Assembly: GCA_016839805.1 (NCBI GenBank)
Contig: JAEOTO010000006.1
Span: 1 to 64,000, forward strand
DNA length: 64,000 bases
Direction of reading: 5' to 3'
From: Candidatus Hermodarchaeota archaeon
Lineage (GTDB): Archaea; Asgardarchaeota; Hermodarchaeia; Hermodarchaeales; Hermodarchaeaceae
Each line of letters opens with the position of its first letter. Position 1 is the first letter of the stretch. A program made the translations under genes and the position numbers. Below the pieces are notes generated by a model. That model made no database searches, was not told the origin of the DNA, and worked only from the letters and a program-made list of their open reading frames with translations. Below, piece by piece: positions 15,614-25,534 of the stretch.

Positions 15614-16327
15614 TTATTCTCCTGCTGGTTTATAGATTACGAGGCAGATGGGAACATTAGCTGTTGCCCAGTTTTGATATTTTCCCTCGTACTTTAAACC
15701 ATAATCCCGTTGTCCTTGATTGCCGAGAATAAGAAAGAGCGTGCGTGGACGAGCTTGTTTGTAGAAACCAAGAAGCCAGCGATCGGTTCGGTGAAGGAGC
15801 TTTTGTGCAAGTTCTAATGGTGGACGACTTGTATGTTCTTTATAGAGGGTGTCAAAATCGAGAAAATGGATGTAGAGGATATCTGATCGGTTTAGAAGTT
15901 TAGCGGTTTCGATGTAAGTTCGCATATCCGATTCAGCTGGACGAAAAGTCGCCTTTCCAGCGTTATTTTGTTGGTCTTCTCGGTCAACGACTACAGCTGT
16001 TTTTCCTTGTTGCACAAGATAGGAAAAAAGATGAAATCCATCATGAAGATTTCCGTGAGTCAGTTCATCGAAGACATTTGTGGCAAAACCATTGGGTGTA
16101 TCAAGAGTGAGAATAAGACGGGCTTCTTTGAGTAAGAATTGCGGTTTATGAAGTACCACTTCGAGTAATCCAAAATTGTCAAGATGAACGACGACTATGC
16201 GCTCTGTGGGGTCATAGGGGGATAGATCAATTCCTGTGACTAAACTTGTAGGTGTACCAACTCCTAATCGAGTTAGAATAGTAGCCGGCATTTGAGCCAA
16301 ATAACCTTCAATACTCTCGAATGTCAC
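15614..16327 (-). CDS. Possible degenerate alkaline-phosphatase-superfamily protein
   Basis: 237 aa, no signal peptide. Strand patterns resemble phosphodiesterase/alkaline-phosphatase folds: VVVHLDNFGLLE (usual nucleophile region DGxG/T), DILYIHFLDFDTLYKEH (a D-x-D-x5-H-like metal site), and LFLILGNQGQRDYG where functional enzymes read SDHG. The last substitution would remove metal ligands, so catalytic activity is doubtful. It starts with GTG, GGGAATGAA just upstream. It is paired with the small membrane protein gene 7 bp downstream. The fold assignment is tentative. Confidence 0.5.
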   Translation of the reverse strand: MTFESIEGYLAQMPATILTRLGVGTPTSLVTGIDLSPYDPTERIVVVHLDNFGLLEVVLHKPQFLLKEARLILTLDTPNGFATNVFDELTHGNLHDGFHLFSYLVQQGKTAVVVDREDQQNNAGKATFRPAESDMRTYIETAKLLNRSDILYIHFLDFDTLYKEHTSRPPLELAQKLLHRTDRWLLGFYKQARPRTLFLILGNQGQRDYGLKYEGKYQNWATANVPICLVIYKPAGE

Positions 16328-16433
16328 TTCATTCCCGCCAGAGTATGGGATGAGAACTAATCTTAGGACTTCTCTTAATTACCTAAAAGAGTTTGTTAGT
16401 GTAATTATCGATTGCGTATCAACTGCGGTTACC

Positions 16434-17612
16434 TTAAATGGGCGTCAACACGAGGATGAAGACAAAAGCCTGCATTAACAATATCATTGCGCCTTCGAAG
16501 ATATCGACTTTCTGATCATCGGTCATCGCGCGTTTTAAGAACCATAGTGATCCAGCGGCGGTAGCAAATTGGAGAAGCACTGCAGCATCCAAGGGAAGGG
16601 GGAGAAATATTGCAGCGCCACCCACAATAAGTAGCAGTACTTGGGTTGTGCCACCCAACGTGTTACCAATAGCAATGTTAGCTTTGCCTTTATTCGCGGC
16701 AATTAAAGCGATTCCATGCTCTGGAAGTGCTCCTGCCGCTCCAATCATTAGAGCCATAATTACAATACGTTGCGTTTCAATGATGCCTAATCCCGTCCAA
16801 GGAACAAAATTAAATGCGAGCTCAACTGCTTCTGAAAGAAGATATCCAGCAATAAAGATGCCCACAAATCCTAAAGTCGCTAATAATGCCGAGTTACGCT
16901 TTGAACGACGTGGCTTGGGGATTACCCTCTCAGTTGGTTTGGGTTTCTTAATAGCATAAACTGCATACAAAACATAAGAAAGAAGCATTAGGAATCCTAG
17001 AAGGGGTGGAAGGAAGATTAAGTCTGGTGTCAAACCATGAATGATATGATCAACATAAAAGAGGATACCAAATGCAAAGAGTAGGGTCATTGCGACAATA
17101 GTCCAACGAATGAGATCTGCATCATCTTCGACGACTTCACGAGGAACCTTTACCACACCAGTTTTTCGGGTAGAGATAACGACAACAATACCCAGGAGTA
17201 ATATGTTGAATCCGGCTGCCATTACGACGCTCAAAACAGCAATTTCAACTAGTTCCGGATTGCTAGTCACGACGCCCCGCCAAGCCGTGAGTCCACTGAT
17301 GACTGCTTCAGGGGTATTCGATGCTAAAGATGATAGAACTCCGATGACATAGGCACTAAGACCAGCAAAAGCTCCCAATGATTCAAGTCCATCAATGGCA
17401 AAGTGGGAGGCTCTAAACGTTAGCCAAAGTCCGAATGTCATTATAGCAATAATCAATATCAACACATTTTGAAACAGAAATAGTGCAAGAATCAAAAAAA
17501 CCAGAAGGATAAGTGCCACAAATCCCTCTCGTCGGGAAATATGGAAGGCTTTGTGAACTTCAACGGCACTCGAAATCATGTGTGCCTCTTCAGAGTGATT
17601 ATTGTCGGGCAT
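16434..17612 (-). CDS. Sodium/calcium exchanger family (CaCA) membrane protein
   Basis: About 392 aa with ten or eleven membrane segments. The two alpha-repeat motifs of cation/Ca2+ antiporters are visible: VLSSLASNTPEAVISG in the first half and GAAGALPEHGIALIAANKG with IGNTLGGTTQ in the second. The conserved Glu follows Pro in both (TPE, LPE). It probably exports Ca2+ in exchange for Na+ or H+. A hydrophilic His/Glu-rich N-terminus precedes the first helix. I use ATG 17612; a TTG three codons upstream is possible. It lies 19 bp after the AMP phosphorylase gene. Confidence 0.85.
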   Translation of the reverse strand: MPDNNHSEEAHMISSAVEVHKAFHISRREGFVALILLVFLILALFLFQNVLILIIAIMTFGLWLTFRASHFAIDGLESLGAFAGLSAYVIGVLSSLASNTPEAVISGLTAWRGVVTSNPELVEIAVLSVVMAAGFNILLLGIVVVISTRKTGVVKVPREVVEDDADLIRWTIVAMTLLFAFGILFYVDHIIHGLTPDLIFLPPLLGFLMLLSYVLYAVYAIKKPKPTERVIPKPRRSKRNSALLATLGFVGIFIAGYLLSEAVELAFNFVPWTGLGIIETQRIVIMALMIGAAGALPEHGIALIAANKGKANIAIGNTLGGTTQVLLLIVGGAAIFLPLPLDAAVLLQFATAAGSLWFLKRAMTDDQKVDIFEGAMILLMQAFVFILVLTPI

Positions 17613-17631
17613 GGATATCAACTCGTTGTGT

Positions 17632-19149
17632 TTAAAATTGCTCAGTATCCGTCATGGTGTGGAGAAGCATTCCTTCGACAGTAAAAGGCATTAAGTTTTT
17701 GGCGACGTTAATGGCGTCGCTAAGTTTTCCTTCACTTTCTGAGTAAATAGTAAGTACTGATTCGCCTTCTTTTACGCGAGATCCAACCTTTGCATGTAGG
17801 TAGAGACCTGCTCCATGGACTTTCGGGGTTCCTGCTGCCCGTGCAATTCTGACTAATGCACGATTGCTCAGTGTTGCTACATAACCATCAGAGGGGGCCT
17901 GCAAATCATAGGTTTGCTCTCCTACTGGAAGTTCTTTCGGAGTGATTTTTGGATTGCCATTTTGTGCTTCAATGATTTCACGCATCTTCTCTAGCGCTTT
18001 TCCTGAGGCTAGGATATCCTTGGCTAATTTCCGTCCTCCGCCTCGAACGGCAAGACCTCCCATTTCAAGAAGGATTCCGGCTAATCCCGTTGATTTCTCA
18101 ATAAGGCTAGTGGGACCTCTTCCCATCAGAGCTTCCATGGCTTCTTTGGCTTCGAGAGCCGGACCAATGGCATGTCCCACTGGTTGACTCCCATACGTCA
18201 TGGCACAATGAACATTGATATCAAGCTCATTGCCGACAGTGATAAAATCGTGACTTAGTTTTCGTGCTTCTTCCATTGTGGTTACTTTACATCCTTGACC
18301 AGTAGGGATATCCAGAACTAAATGTTGAATGCCCGTTGACATTTTTTTCGCCATTATTGATGCAATCATTTGAGGTCGGGGGTCAATTTGTAGTGGATGT
18401 TCGACACGAATGAAGAGATCATCAGCTGGAGCGAGGTTAAGTGCGCCGCCCCAGACAATGGCGGCATTACTCTTGCTCACAATCTCTTGTAATTCATCCA
18501 CTGTGAATTCAACATTGGCAAGAACTTCCATAGTATCTGCAGTTCCACTGGGGCTAGTAATTGCACGACTACTAGTTTTTGGTATTAACAGTCCCGCTGC
18601 AGCAACAATGGGAACAATCAGTAACGAGACCTTATTGCCGGGCACTCCACCGATACTATGTTTATCAAATACATTAGTACCAAAATCTAGCTGTTCACCC
18701 CTTTCAGTAATAGCCCGTGTAAGGTGGACAGTTTCTTCAAGAGAAAGACCAAGAATCTGTTCTGAGACTAGGAAAGCTGCCACGTCAATATCTAAAAGTC
18801 GTCCAGTTACCAGGTCATCGACAATGGCCTTAATCTCTTCTTCTTTAAGGGGAAAACCATCCATTTTTTTTCTAATCGCAAGAATTGAAGTTGGCTTTAC
18901 ATCACTTGTAACCTCTACAAAGCCCCCCTCCGTAACTCCTAGTTCTTTCTTAACCTCATCAAGAATCCCAACATTCCCTTGTTCTACTAATGAAGTTGAT
19001 TCCGCTATGGCAACAGTTTCCAGTTTTTTATATTTTAGAAGAACTCGTTCGCCTGCGAACATTGCTAAGTGTGTTATGTCTACAGGATTCAAGAGAATTT
19101 TTTGAACTCCGCCTGTATCCATATCAACGATTTGAGTTTTTAATTTCAA
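17632..19149 (-). CDS. deoA: AMP phosphorylase (archaeal DeoA family)
   Basis: Converts AMP and phosphate to adenine and ribose 1,5-bisphosphate, the first step of the archaeal nucleoside-monophosphate degradation route. The thymidine-phosphorylase core is clear: DKHSIGGVPGNKVSLL, TSSRAITSPSGTADTMEV and LDIPTGQGCKV. An archaeal N-terminal domain of about 80 residues precedes it. I set the start at TTG 19149, because GGAG lies 10 nt upstream and the resulting 505 aa equals the family length; the longer ORF adds 14 non-conserved residues. The next enzyme of the route, ribose-1,5-bisphosphate isomerase, is at 60.4-61.4 kb; a RuBisCO is not in the window. Confidence 0.92.
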   Translation of the reverse strand: MKLKTQIVDMDTGGVQKILLNPVDITHLAMFAGERVLLKYKKLETVAIAESTSLVEQGNVGILDEVKKELGVTEGGFVEVTSDVKPTSILAIRKKMDGFPLKEEEIKAIVDDLVTGRLLDIDVAAFLVSEQILGLSLEETVHLTRAITERGEQLDFGTNVFDKHSIGGVPGNKVSLLIVPIVAAAGLLIPKTSSRAITSPSGTADTMEVLANVEFTVDELQEIVSKSNAAIVWGGALNLAPADDLFIRVEHPLQIDPRPQMIASIMAKKMSTGIQHLVLDIPTGQGCKVTTMEEARKLSHDFITVGNELDINVHCAMTYGSQPVGHAIGPALEAKEAMEALMGRGPTSLIEKSTGLAGILLEMGGLAVRGGGRKLAKDILASGKALEKMREIIEAQNGNPKITPKELPVGEQTYDLQAPSDGYVATLSNRALVRIARAAGTPKVHGAGLYLHAKVGSRVKEGESVLTIYSESEGKLSDAINVAKNLMPFTVEGMLLHTMTDTEQF

Positions 19150-19235
19150 CCAGGAGACTCTCCTTGGTAATAGTGAGAATTTGAGTATCAATAGTCGGAT
19201 ATGGATTTTGGGGAATACCTCTTATAATTATGGCG

Positions 19236-19733
19236 TTACTGTAATTTTATTGCCATAAGCTGGGCATCTTCTCCGTTACGATAATAGGATCTTAAGATGC
19301 GGATTTTATGGAATCCGAGTTTCTCATACAGTTGGATGGCAGGGATGTTGGTCATTCGAACTTCTAATATGATCTCTTTTGCGTTGTAATCCTTCTCCAT
19401 AGCCTTCATTGATTGTTTGATTAATTCTGTGGCTAATCCCTGTCGACGGAAATCAGGGAGAACAGCGACACTAACAATATGGCCTCGTCGCATCCACCGC
19501 AGTCCGAAATTAGATATACCACCCTCCATACGGCACATAATGTATCCAATCACTTTCCCTTGAGTTTCAACAACATAGAAAGCCTTGGCATATCGGTCAT
19601 AGATATCACGAAAGAAATATTCGGGATAGTTCTCTGGGAGCGTTTCAAGATTGATCCTCATGATTTGGGGAATATCCTTCGGATCTGCTTTTCGTACTAC
19701 GAAACCCTGAAGTTCTGTCACTGGAATCAGCAA
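19236..19733 (-). CDS. GNAT N-acetyltransferase (RimI/Ard1-like)
   Basis: 165 aa. Acetyl-CoA-binding motif A is VSVAVLPDFRRQGLATELIKQSMK, with LEVRMTNIPAIQLYEKLGFHKI as motif B; both match archaeal N-terminal protein acetyltransferases of the RimI/Ard1 type. The conserved LPENYPEYFF segment near the N-terminus is typical of archaeal NATs that acetylate protein N-termini. It lies upstream of the AMP phosphorylase gene on the same strand. Confidence 0.88.
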   Translation of the reverse strand: MLIPVTELQGFVVRKADPKDIPQIMRINLETLPENYPEYFFRDIYDRYAKAFYVVETQGKVIGYIMCRMEGGISNFGLRWMRRGHIVSVAVLPDFRRQGLATELIKQSMKAMEKDYNAKEIILEVRMTNIPAIQLYEKLGFHKIRILRSYYRNGEDAQLMAIKLQ

Positions 19734-19836
19734 ATAGAGTTCTTTACATCAGAGAATTAAAAATTAACCGCATAACCATTTGGAAAACTTTATGTGGATT
19801 GGTTCTCAGGCGTGTTTAGTTTTCCGGTGATTGCTG

Positions 19837-21069
19837 GTGTCTGACGATTTACCTCCACAGAATGATGATACTGACAAATCTGCTGGAGACACAACACCAG
19901 TAAATTCAGACTCATATATTCCGGATAATTATCTTCTCAAACTTCGAGATATCGTCAATGAAGAGTTCGTCGTTCAATACGCCTATATTGACGCCTATGA
20001 TAATTTGCCCATTTTCGTTATTCGAGAAGATCCTAGGATTAAAGAACGGTCCACCCGCCTTACAAAAAAACTAGAATCACACAATCTGCTTGCAGTTATT
20101 CGCCAAGTTGAGCTGTTCGAAGGGACAGGCGATAGAAGCACGGTTATTAAGCTTGTTCCTGCACCACCCACTAGGCGGGCTCGCAGTTATACGATGAACA
20201 TCATCCTTTTCGCCGCGACATTAAGTACGGTGTTATTTGCAGGATGGTTCTTCGCAACTAGTGCACCATTTGTGTTTATTTACATCAATATCTTCGGTGT
20301 TACATACAACCCCTATATTGTCATGATTCAATATTCCGTTGCCATTCTGGCGATAATCGGACTCCATGAGTTTGGCCACTACCTTACTAGTCGATTACAT
20401 CGTGTTGACGCTTCATTACCATACTTCATTCCAGGATTTTATTATGGTACTTTTGGTGCTCTAATCGTGCAGCGTACCCCCCCACCAAATCGCGATAGTC
20501 TCTTTGATTTGGGGGTTAGTGGGCCTGTCGTCGGTTTTGTTGTTGCGGTAATTGTTCTTGTATTTGGATTATGGTTGAGTCCTATTCTCAGTCCTTCAGA
20601 GCTAGCTCAGCTAACAACCTTCTTACAGACAATTAACGTGCCTTTGAGCACTCTTCCCACACCTATTTTGTTTGATTTAATTTGGTATGTTATGACGATT
20701 GGAATTCCCTCAGGATATACTGCGTATATTCACCCCGTCGCTTTCGCTGGATGGGTTGGGTTCCTTATTACGTCCCTCAATTACTTTCCAATTGGTCAGC
20801 TAGATGGAGGGCATGTTTCTCGATCACTAGTGGGAGGAAAATACCATAGAATCGTTTCCTATATCGGAATCTTCCTTCTCTTCATCTTTGGCTACTGGTT
20901 TATGGCAATGATTGCCTTCTTCCTCTTTGCAGGTCGTCATCCCGGACCAGTTGACGATGTTTCACCAGTAAGTACTTGGAGGAAAATTGTCGGACCAATA
21001 TCTTATCTGATGGTTATTTTGTTACTTCCCCCACTTACAATTCCATTCCTCTTCTTCCCCATTCCTTAG
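19837..21069 (+). CDS. Site-2-type membrane metalloprotease (peptidase M50)
   Basis: Intramembrane zinc protease. An N-terminal soluble domain of about 120 residues precedes the membrane part. The HExxH motif is LHEFGHYLTSR near residue 180, and the third ligand region is YFPIGQLDGGHVSRS near 320. About seven hydrophobic segments. The insert between the two catalytic motifs is long. GTG 19837 is chosen as start, because GGTGA lies 6 nt upstream; a TTG two codons earlier sits on top of the same signal. The substrate is unknown. Confidence 0.88.
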   Translation: MSDDLPPQNDDTDKSAGDTTPVNSDSYIPDNYLLKLRDIVNEEFVVQYAYIDAYDNLPIFVIREDPRIKERSTRLTKKLESHNLLAVIRQVELFEGTGDRSTVIKLVPAPPTRRARSYTMNIILFAATLSTVLFAGWFFATSAPFVFIYINIFGVTYNPYIVMIQYSVAILAIIGLHEFGHYLTSRLHRVDASLPYFIPGFYYGTFGALIVQRTPPPNRDSLFDLGVSGPVVGFVVAVIVLVFGLWLSPILSPSELAQLTTFLQTINVPLSTLPTPILFDLIWYVMTIGIPSGYTAYIHPVAFAGWVGFLITSLNYFPIGQLDGGHVSRSLVGGKYHRIVSYIGIFLLFIFGYWFMAMIAFFLFAGRHPGPVDDVSPVSTWRKIVGPISYLMVILLLPPLTIPFLFFPIP

Positions 21070-21105
21070 TGGGTAATCTATTTTCTCTTCTCTATAATAG
21101 CGTCA

Positions 21106-22359
21106 TTAGGTGGTTGGAAGGACAGCTGTTCCATGCGGCATAGCCCACACTGTAGCATCATGACCTACTTGCTCAAAAGCTTCATCTAAGGCGGTCTTCA
21201 ACGATTTGAAGGGTGTCACATAATAATACTCCTTGAGTTCATCGGGATCTAACTTAGAAATTAGATATTGATGAACTCGGTTCGCTCCCTGAGCCATGTA
21301 AAAGATTTTGTGACCACCCATAATGAAGTTCGTTTGGATTTGATGACTGAGTTCATCATATGAACGATATTGATGAGCCCATTCCTCGAAGACCTTATGT
21401 CCGATACCCTCACGACATTCAAGGAGAGAGATTAAGACGCCTCCATCACGCACCGCTCCAAGGGCATGAACCATAGCCTTTGTCCCTTGGTAGAGGTTAA
21501 TATCCTTGGGATAACCTGCACTTGTTATTACTATATCAGCTCTTTCTTGGATTTTCACTCGCCCCATTTCATCAGTAATTTTCACCCCTTCAAGAAATGC
21601 TTGTTCAAGGTCACCAGCAAAAGCTGAGACTATTTCTTTGTGAGTGTTTCGTACAATATTGACAATAAAGTCAACACGCGCTAGTTTCGCAGCTTCGGTC
21701 ATATCAAGGTGAATGGGGTTCTCCTCAAGGTTTCCAGTGACAGCTTTGGGATGTGTTAACATGCCATGGTTTTTGTTAATAGCAGTGCGTCCAGCTACTG
21801 CGGGTAAAAGGCTTTTCCGACCGCCTCCAAACCCCGCATAATAATGATAACCAATATCACCCGTAAGAAGGTGCAGATCCGCTTCATGAAAAGTCCGGTT
21901 AATTTCCACTTCTGTTCCATAGGAAGTAGTACCGATGTGAACAAGGTCATTTGCATCACAGTTATGGACTTCAATCCGGTAACCCTGACAGGATACATCA
22001 CAAAGAAGTTGTTGCTGTTCTTCCTGTGTTGTAGGGCGGTGAGTTCCGGTTCCAAAGATAATTGTAATATCCTTTTCTTCCACACCTGCTCTTTGTAGCT
22101 GTTCAACAAGTGGGTTAATCAGAATGTGGCAGGGAAGACCGCGTGTATGATCGTCTACAACAATGGAAACCGTTTGTCTCGGTTTCGCAATTTCACTCAA
22201 AGACGGAGATCCAATCGGATTGCGAATAGCCTCTGAAACAACATTATTTGGATTAGTAACTCCGGCAATAGGTTTGGCGTCTAAGAGACCGAGAAAATTT
22301 TTATCCGGTATCTCAAGGTTTACTCGATCAGTTCCATACAAGAAATTCACTTTGGTCAC
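21106..22359 (-). CDS. LarA-like (DUF2088) nickel-pincer racemase/epimerase family protein
   Basis: 417 aa. Motifs of the LarA family: VDDHTRGLP, FGTGTHRPTT, the GDIGYHYYAGFGGGRKSLLPAVAGR segment that contains cofactor-binding positions, and a C-terminal HGTAVLP. LarA enzymes use a nickel-pincer nucleotide made by LarB, LarC and LarE, none of which is in the window. Many archaeal paralogues act on substrates other than lactate. I set the start at GTG 22359, because GGTGA lies 5 nt upstream. HypB, a nickel-handling GTPase, lies 30 kb away. Confidence 0.85.
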   Translation of the reverse strand: MTKVNFLYGTDRVNLEIPDKNFLGLLDAKPIAGVTNPNNVVSEAIRNPIGSPSLSEIAKPRQTVSIVVDDHTRGLPCHILINPLVEQLQRAGVEEKDITIIFGTGTHRPTTQEEQQQLLCDVSCQGYRIEVHNCDANDLVHIGTTSYGTEVEINRTFHEADLHLLTGDIGYHYYAGFGGGRKSLLPAVAGRTAINKNHGMLTHPKAVTGNLEENPIHLDMTEAAKLARVDFIVNIVRNTHKEIVSAFAGDLEQAFLEGVKITDEMGRVKIQERADIVITSAGYPKDINLYQGTKAMVHALGAVRDGGVLISLLECREGIGHKVFEEWAHQYRSYDELSHQIQTNFIMGGHKIFYMAQGANRVHQYLISKLDPDELKEYYYVTPFKSLKTALDEAFEQVGHDATVWAMPHGTAVLPTT

Positions 22360-22458
22360 ACTATTCACCAAATTGACTTGGACAATAGAATGAGTTCGTC
22401 ACAGTACAAAAGAATTCTGTCTTAACATCATTACTGATGAAATACATGTCTTCCTTCC

Positions 22459-23790
22459 TTAGAGGACACCCTGTCGTTGGAGTTTAGCGATTTCATCAAA
22501 CTTCTTCGGAAGATATTCTTCAGTAACAAAACTTAGACCATAGCGGCTAAATGCCTGCTGTTCTGCTTTTCGTCCATTCTTTAGAAACAACTTCAACTCT
22601 TTTTGCCAGAACTTGGATTGATAACGCGGATCCTTAAGCAGGTCTTGCGTGCGTTTTTTGTCTGTATCTGTAAATGGGTCGCTTGGAAGATTATATTTCT
22701 GAATATCAGAAGCCCAAACTCCCATCCATATCGCATCAGGAGTCGCAAGGCCCCGTAGGTGCGCTGCGGAGGCACTCCCTGATATAATAACCATCGCGAT
22801 GTGCGCGCCCCATGGGTCTGCGTCAACGAATAGAAATGTGGGTAAGTTCAATTCATATCGAAGTCTTCTGATGATTCGTCGAACACTTCGTGGGGCTTGA
22901 CCAGCTGTGTGTATAAGGATTGCATTGTGCGTGTCATAGACTGCATCTTCGACAAAGCGAGTGAACATACCACCCGATTCAATAGCAATTACTTTGTCTG
23001 CCTTGCAATCAATGAATTTAGATGATGTGAGGTAGGGTCCTATCATCAGACCATCTGGATGATCAGTAAGGTTAACGCGCTTCCCTGCATATTTCTGTGG
23101 TGCTGTATATTCAATTGTGAGATTCCCGTACATAGCCGCTCGTTCTTCAGGAAAGACTCGAAATGATTCCCGTGGAGTCTTTAGTTTCGCTTCAACGTCT
23201 GTAATAGAAGTGTCACTTTCACTTTGTTGTCCAAATTTTACACCGTAACCGAAGGATTGATAATAAATATCTCGTAAGGTGCTTGATTTCTTTTCTGAAA
23301 GGAGCTCCTTAAGGAAACGCATCACCCACACAAACTGGCTAAAACTTCGAATTTGTCCAACATTGCGCGTTGAGCGGGTTACTGTTTTGTCTGCCAGAAC
23401 GTATTGCCCGAGTTCTTGGTCAAAACGAATATTACTAGTACTTCGGCTAGGTAGATCAATCTCAGGAAACTCTCCTTTTGTTAGGGTTCTATACATGCCT
23501 CTTCCGATGGTCTGCATGTCTGATTTTATCTCATCATCTGTCTTTTGTTCCTCTTTGAAAGCTTTGGGTTCTTTCTTAATTTGGCTAATTCGTTTCGCCT
23601 CAGCTTTTACTAAACGCCATTCGAGCTGACCACCCCTTTTTCGTGCCTCTGCTAACCCTTCCTTTTCTAGCCTCTTCAGTATTCGACGGAGTCGACCGGA
23701 ATCAGTTTTAAGAAGTTTAGCAATGCGTTTTGTAGGTTTCCATCGACGTGAGAGCTTTTCCATCACTTGATCTGGAGTTAATTCTGACAT
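22459..23790 (-). CDS. top6A: DNA topoisomerase VI subunit A (Spo11-like)
   Basis: Catalytic subunit of the type IIB topoisomerase. The active-site tyrosine lies in RDIYYQSFGYG (about residues 172-182). The TOPRIM metal site is seen as AIESGGMFTRFVED and VDADPWGAHI. At 443 aa it is about 60 residues longer than typical Top6A; the extra N-terminal part (residues 1-70) is a winged-helix-like region with many Lys/Glu. GGAGG lies 8 nt before ATG 23790. It directly follows top6B, 17 bp apart, forming the usual two-gene operon. Confidence 0.94.
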   Translation of the reverse strand: MSELTPDQVMEKLSRRWKPTKRIAKLLKTDSGRLRRILKRLEKEGLAEARKRGGQLEWRLVKAEAKRISQIKKEPKAFKEEQKTDDEIKSDMQTIGRGMYRTLTKGEFPEIDLPSRSTSNIRFDQELGQYVLADKTVTRSTRNVGQIRSFSQFVWVMRFLKELLSEKKSSTLRDIYYQSFGYGVKFGQQSESDTSITDVEAKLKTPRESFRVFPEERAAMYGNLTIEYTAPQKYAGKRVNLTDHPDGLMIGPYLTSSKFIDCKADKVIAIESGGMFTRFVEDAVYDTHNAILIHTAGQAPRSVRRIIRRLRYELNLPTFLFVDADPWGAHIAMVIISGSASAAHLRGLATPDAIWMGVWASDIQKYNLPSDPFTDTDKKRTQDLLKDPRYQSKFWQKELKLFLKNGRKAEQQAFSRYGLSFVTEEYLPKKFDEIAKLQRQGVL

Positions 23791-23807
23791 TTTTCAATCC
23801 TCCCTGG

Positions 23808-25433
23808 TTATTCTTCCTCCACGGATTCGTCAGTGTCATCGATTTCAGGAGGGGTCGTTGTAAGGATTCCTTCTTCTACTGGTGTGGGTTCTTCTGCTTC
23901 TACATCTTCATCTAATTTTATCGTCAAGGCGCTTTGAGCAAGAGCTTTTGTATCAGGAATCTTTCGTCGCCCAGCTAGGGCTGATATATCGCGAGCGATG
24001 ATGGGGAGATACTTTTCATAGACACTAGCACGAACCTGTTCACGCTGCACCTTTTCTTTTTGTCTCAGGTGTCCTTTCAAATTACGAGCGCATTCCATCA
24101 GTCCCATCCGAATATCATATTCGAGCTCAGTAAGATCTGCGATGAATTCCTTTCCTGCAGTTTTGAATGGAATTTTAGTGCTGACTACAGCGACAAACGC
24201 GGCAATGGGCATTCCGGGGCGAATACGATATCGGGACCAAGGAATCGCACGAACAATCTTTGCGGAGACGTCTTTGTACTCGTCAAAGATGAGGGGAATC
24301 CGGTTGGCAAAGCGGTAGATGATAATCGATTCCTTCATGGGAACTCCGCCCCCATAGGCTAGACCACATTCGACAATGAAGGGATGTCCACCATAACTAT
24401 TGGGAGGTCGTTGGGTGACGTGAACAAATTCAGGGTTCAAGGTTGACCGAATGCCAAGTTCAAGTAGTTTTATACCCAGTGGAGATAAGACTCGTGCATC
24501 TGGTGGTAACCACTTATTAAACACCTCAAGCCCTCGGGCAATTTTCACCAAATCATTTGGTTTTAAGGCTCGCGGATCCTGGGAAAAGGGCATGTTAATG
24601 GTCTTAAGAAATGCTTTGGCTGTTTTCGGTCCAACGCGATGAAAATGTGTACGTAGGAAGGTTACCATGTCCCTCGTTTTCGTATCCTCAATTAATCGTG
24701 AGAGCTGCTCGATATCCATACCCTTGGGATGTGGATTTACGGGTGTAGGTGGTGGTGGTAGTTTTTTGACTGATCGTTTGAAATCATGAATTGTTCCATC
24801 AGGCTCGGTGAATTTCAAATGGGCATACGGTGTTATCAAGGCTGTCTGTTCAATGTAGTCGATAATAAACCTTTTAGCTGATCGCCAGTTTCCTTCAAGG
24901 GTAAATTCTAGGGTACAGCCATGTTTTTTATCTCGGTTCTTGCGGCGTTCCCATTTCACCAATTCAGGTTTGTTTTCTTCGATATCCTGGCGTAACAACA
25001 CTTCGAAGATATGATCTTCATCGACAGGGGCTGTAATAACATGTAATGGTTCACTAGTGGTAATCTGCCCAAAAAGAAACGCCATTTTTCCGCCAAGCCC
25101 AAACCGCCCTCGTGCTTGTTTATGCTCATACTTAGATCCATAAAGTATCTGGCCAAATGCAGGGAGGATGTGATCTCGGGGAACCCCAATACCATTATCC
25201 TTTACGCGTAATTTGTACCAATTAGAGGAGACTTCAGATAATTTTACATCAATGGTGGGTAAAAACCCTCCATCTTCACAAGCATCAAGTGAGTTTTCCA
25301 CTAGTTCACGCACTGCTGTGTACAATGCGCGCATGTTATTATCGAAGCCAGCTATTGACCGATTTCGGTAAAAGAAATCAGCAGGAGATATCGATTCAAA
25401 AGTTACACCTGTTGTTGCCATTTCAACCGCCAT
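23808..25433 (-). CDS. top6B: DNA topoisomerase VI subunit B (GHKL ATPase)
   Basis: ATPase subunit partnering Top6A. GHKL motifs: ELVENSLDACEDGG (N box), VKDNGIGVP (G1 box) and GRFGLGGKMAFLFGQ (G2 box). The conserved opening FESISPADFFYRNRSIAGFDN lies close to the N-terminus. The transducer and C-terminal regions are complete, with an acidic tail (DEDVEAEEPTPVEEG onward). The start is uncertain: the frame is open to an ATG at 25496, but homologues begin nearer to ATG 25433, which I use (541 aa). Confidence 0.93.
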   Translation of the reverse strand: MAVEMATTGVTFESISPADFFYRNRSIAGFDNNMRALYTAVRELVENSLDACEDGGFLPTIDVKLSEVSSNWYKLRVKDNGIGVPRDHILPAFGQILYGSKYEHKQARGRFGLGGKMAFLFGQITTSEPLHVITAPVDEDHIFEVLLRQDIEENKPELVKWERRKNRDKKHGCTLEFTLEGNWRSAKRFIIDYIEQTALITPYAHLKFTEPDGTIHDFKRSVKKLPPPPTPVNPHPKGMDIEQLSRLIEDTKTRDMVTFLRTHFHRVGPKTAKAFLKTINMPFSQDPRALKPNDLVKIARGLEVFNKWLPPDARVLSPLGIKLLELGIRSTLNPEFVHVTQRPPNSYGGHPFIVECGLAYGGGVPMKESIIIYRFANRIPLIFDEYKDVSAKIVRAIPWSRYRIRPGMPIAAFVAVVSTKIPFKTAGKEFIADLTELEYDIRMGLMECARNLKGHLRQKEKVQREQVRASVYEKYLPIIARDISALAGRRKIPDTKALAQSALTIKLDEDVEAEEPTPVEEGILTTTPPEIDDTDESVEEE

Positions 25434-25534
25434 TATCTTCTCGTTCTGTGTCAACACTCCCAGGACCTGCCTTGGAGTAGGTGCCTTGAACAGCATAGAC
25501 TTTCAGATAAACGGTTAAAAAGTATCTGGCTATA

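Noticed and set aside
18410-19105. 231-codon plus-strand ORF opposite AMP phosphorylase
   Set aside because: Antisense shadow of a conserved enzyme; Ser/Thr/Arg-rich composition is typical for such shadows.
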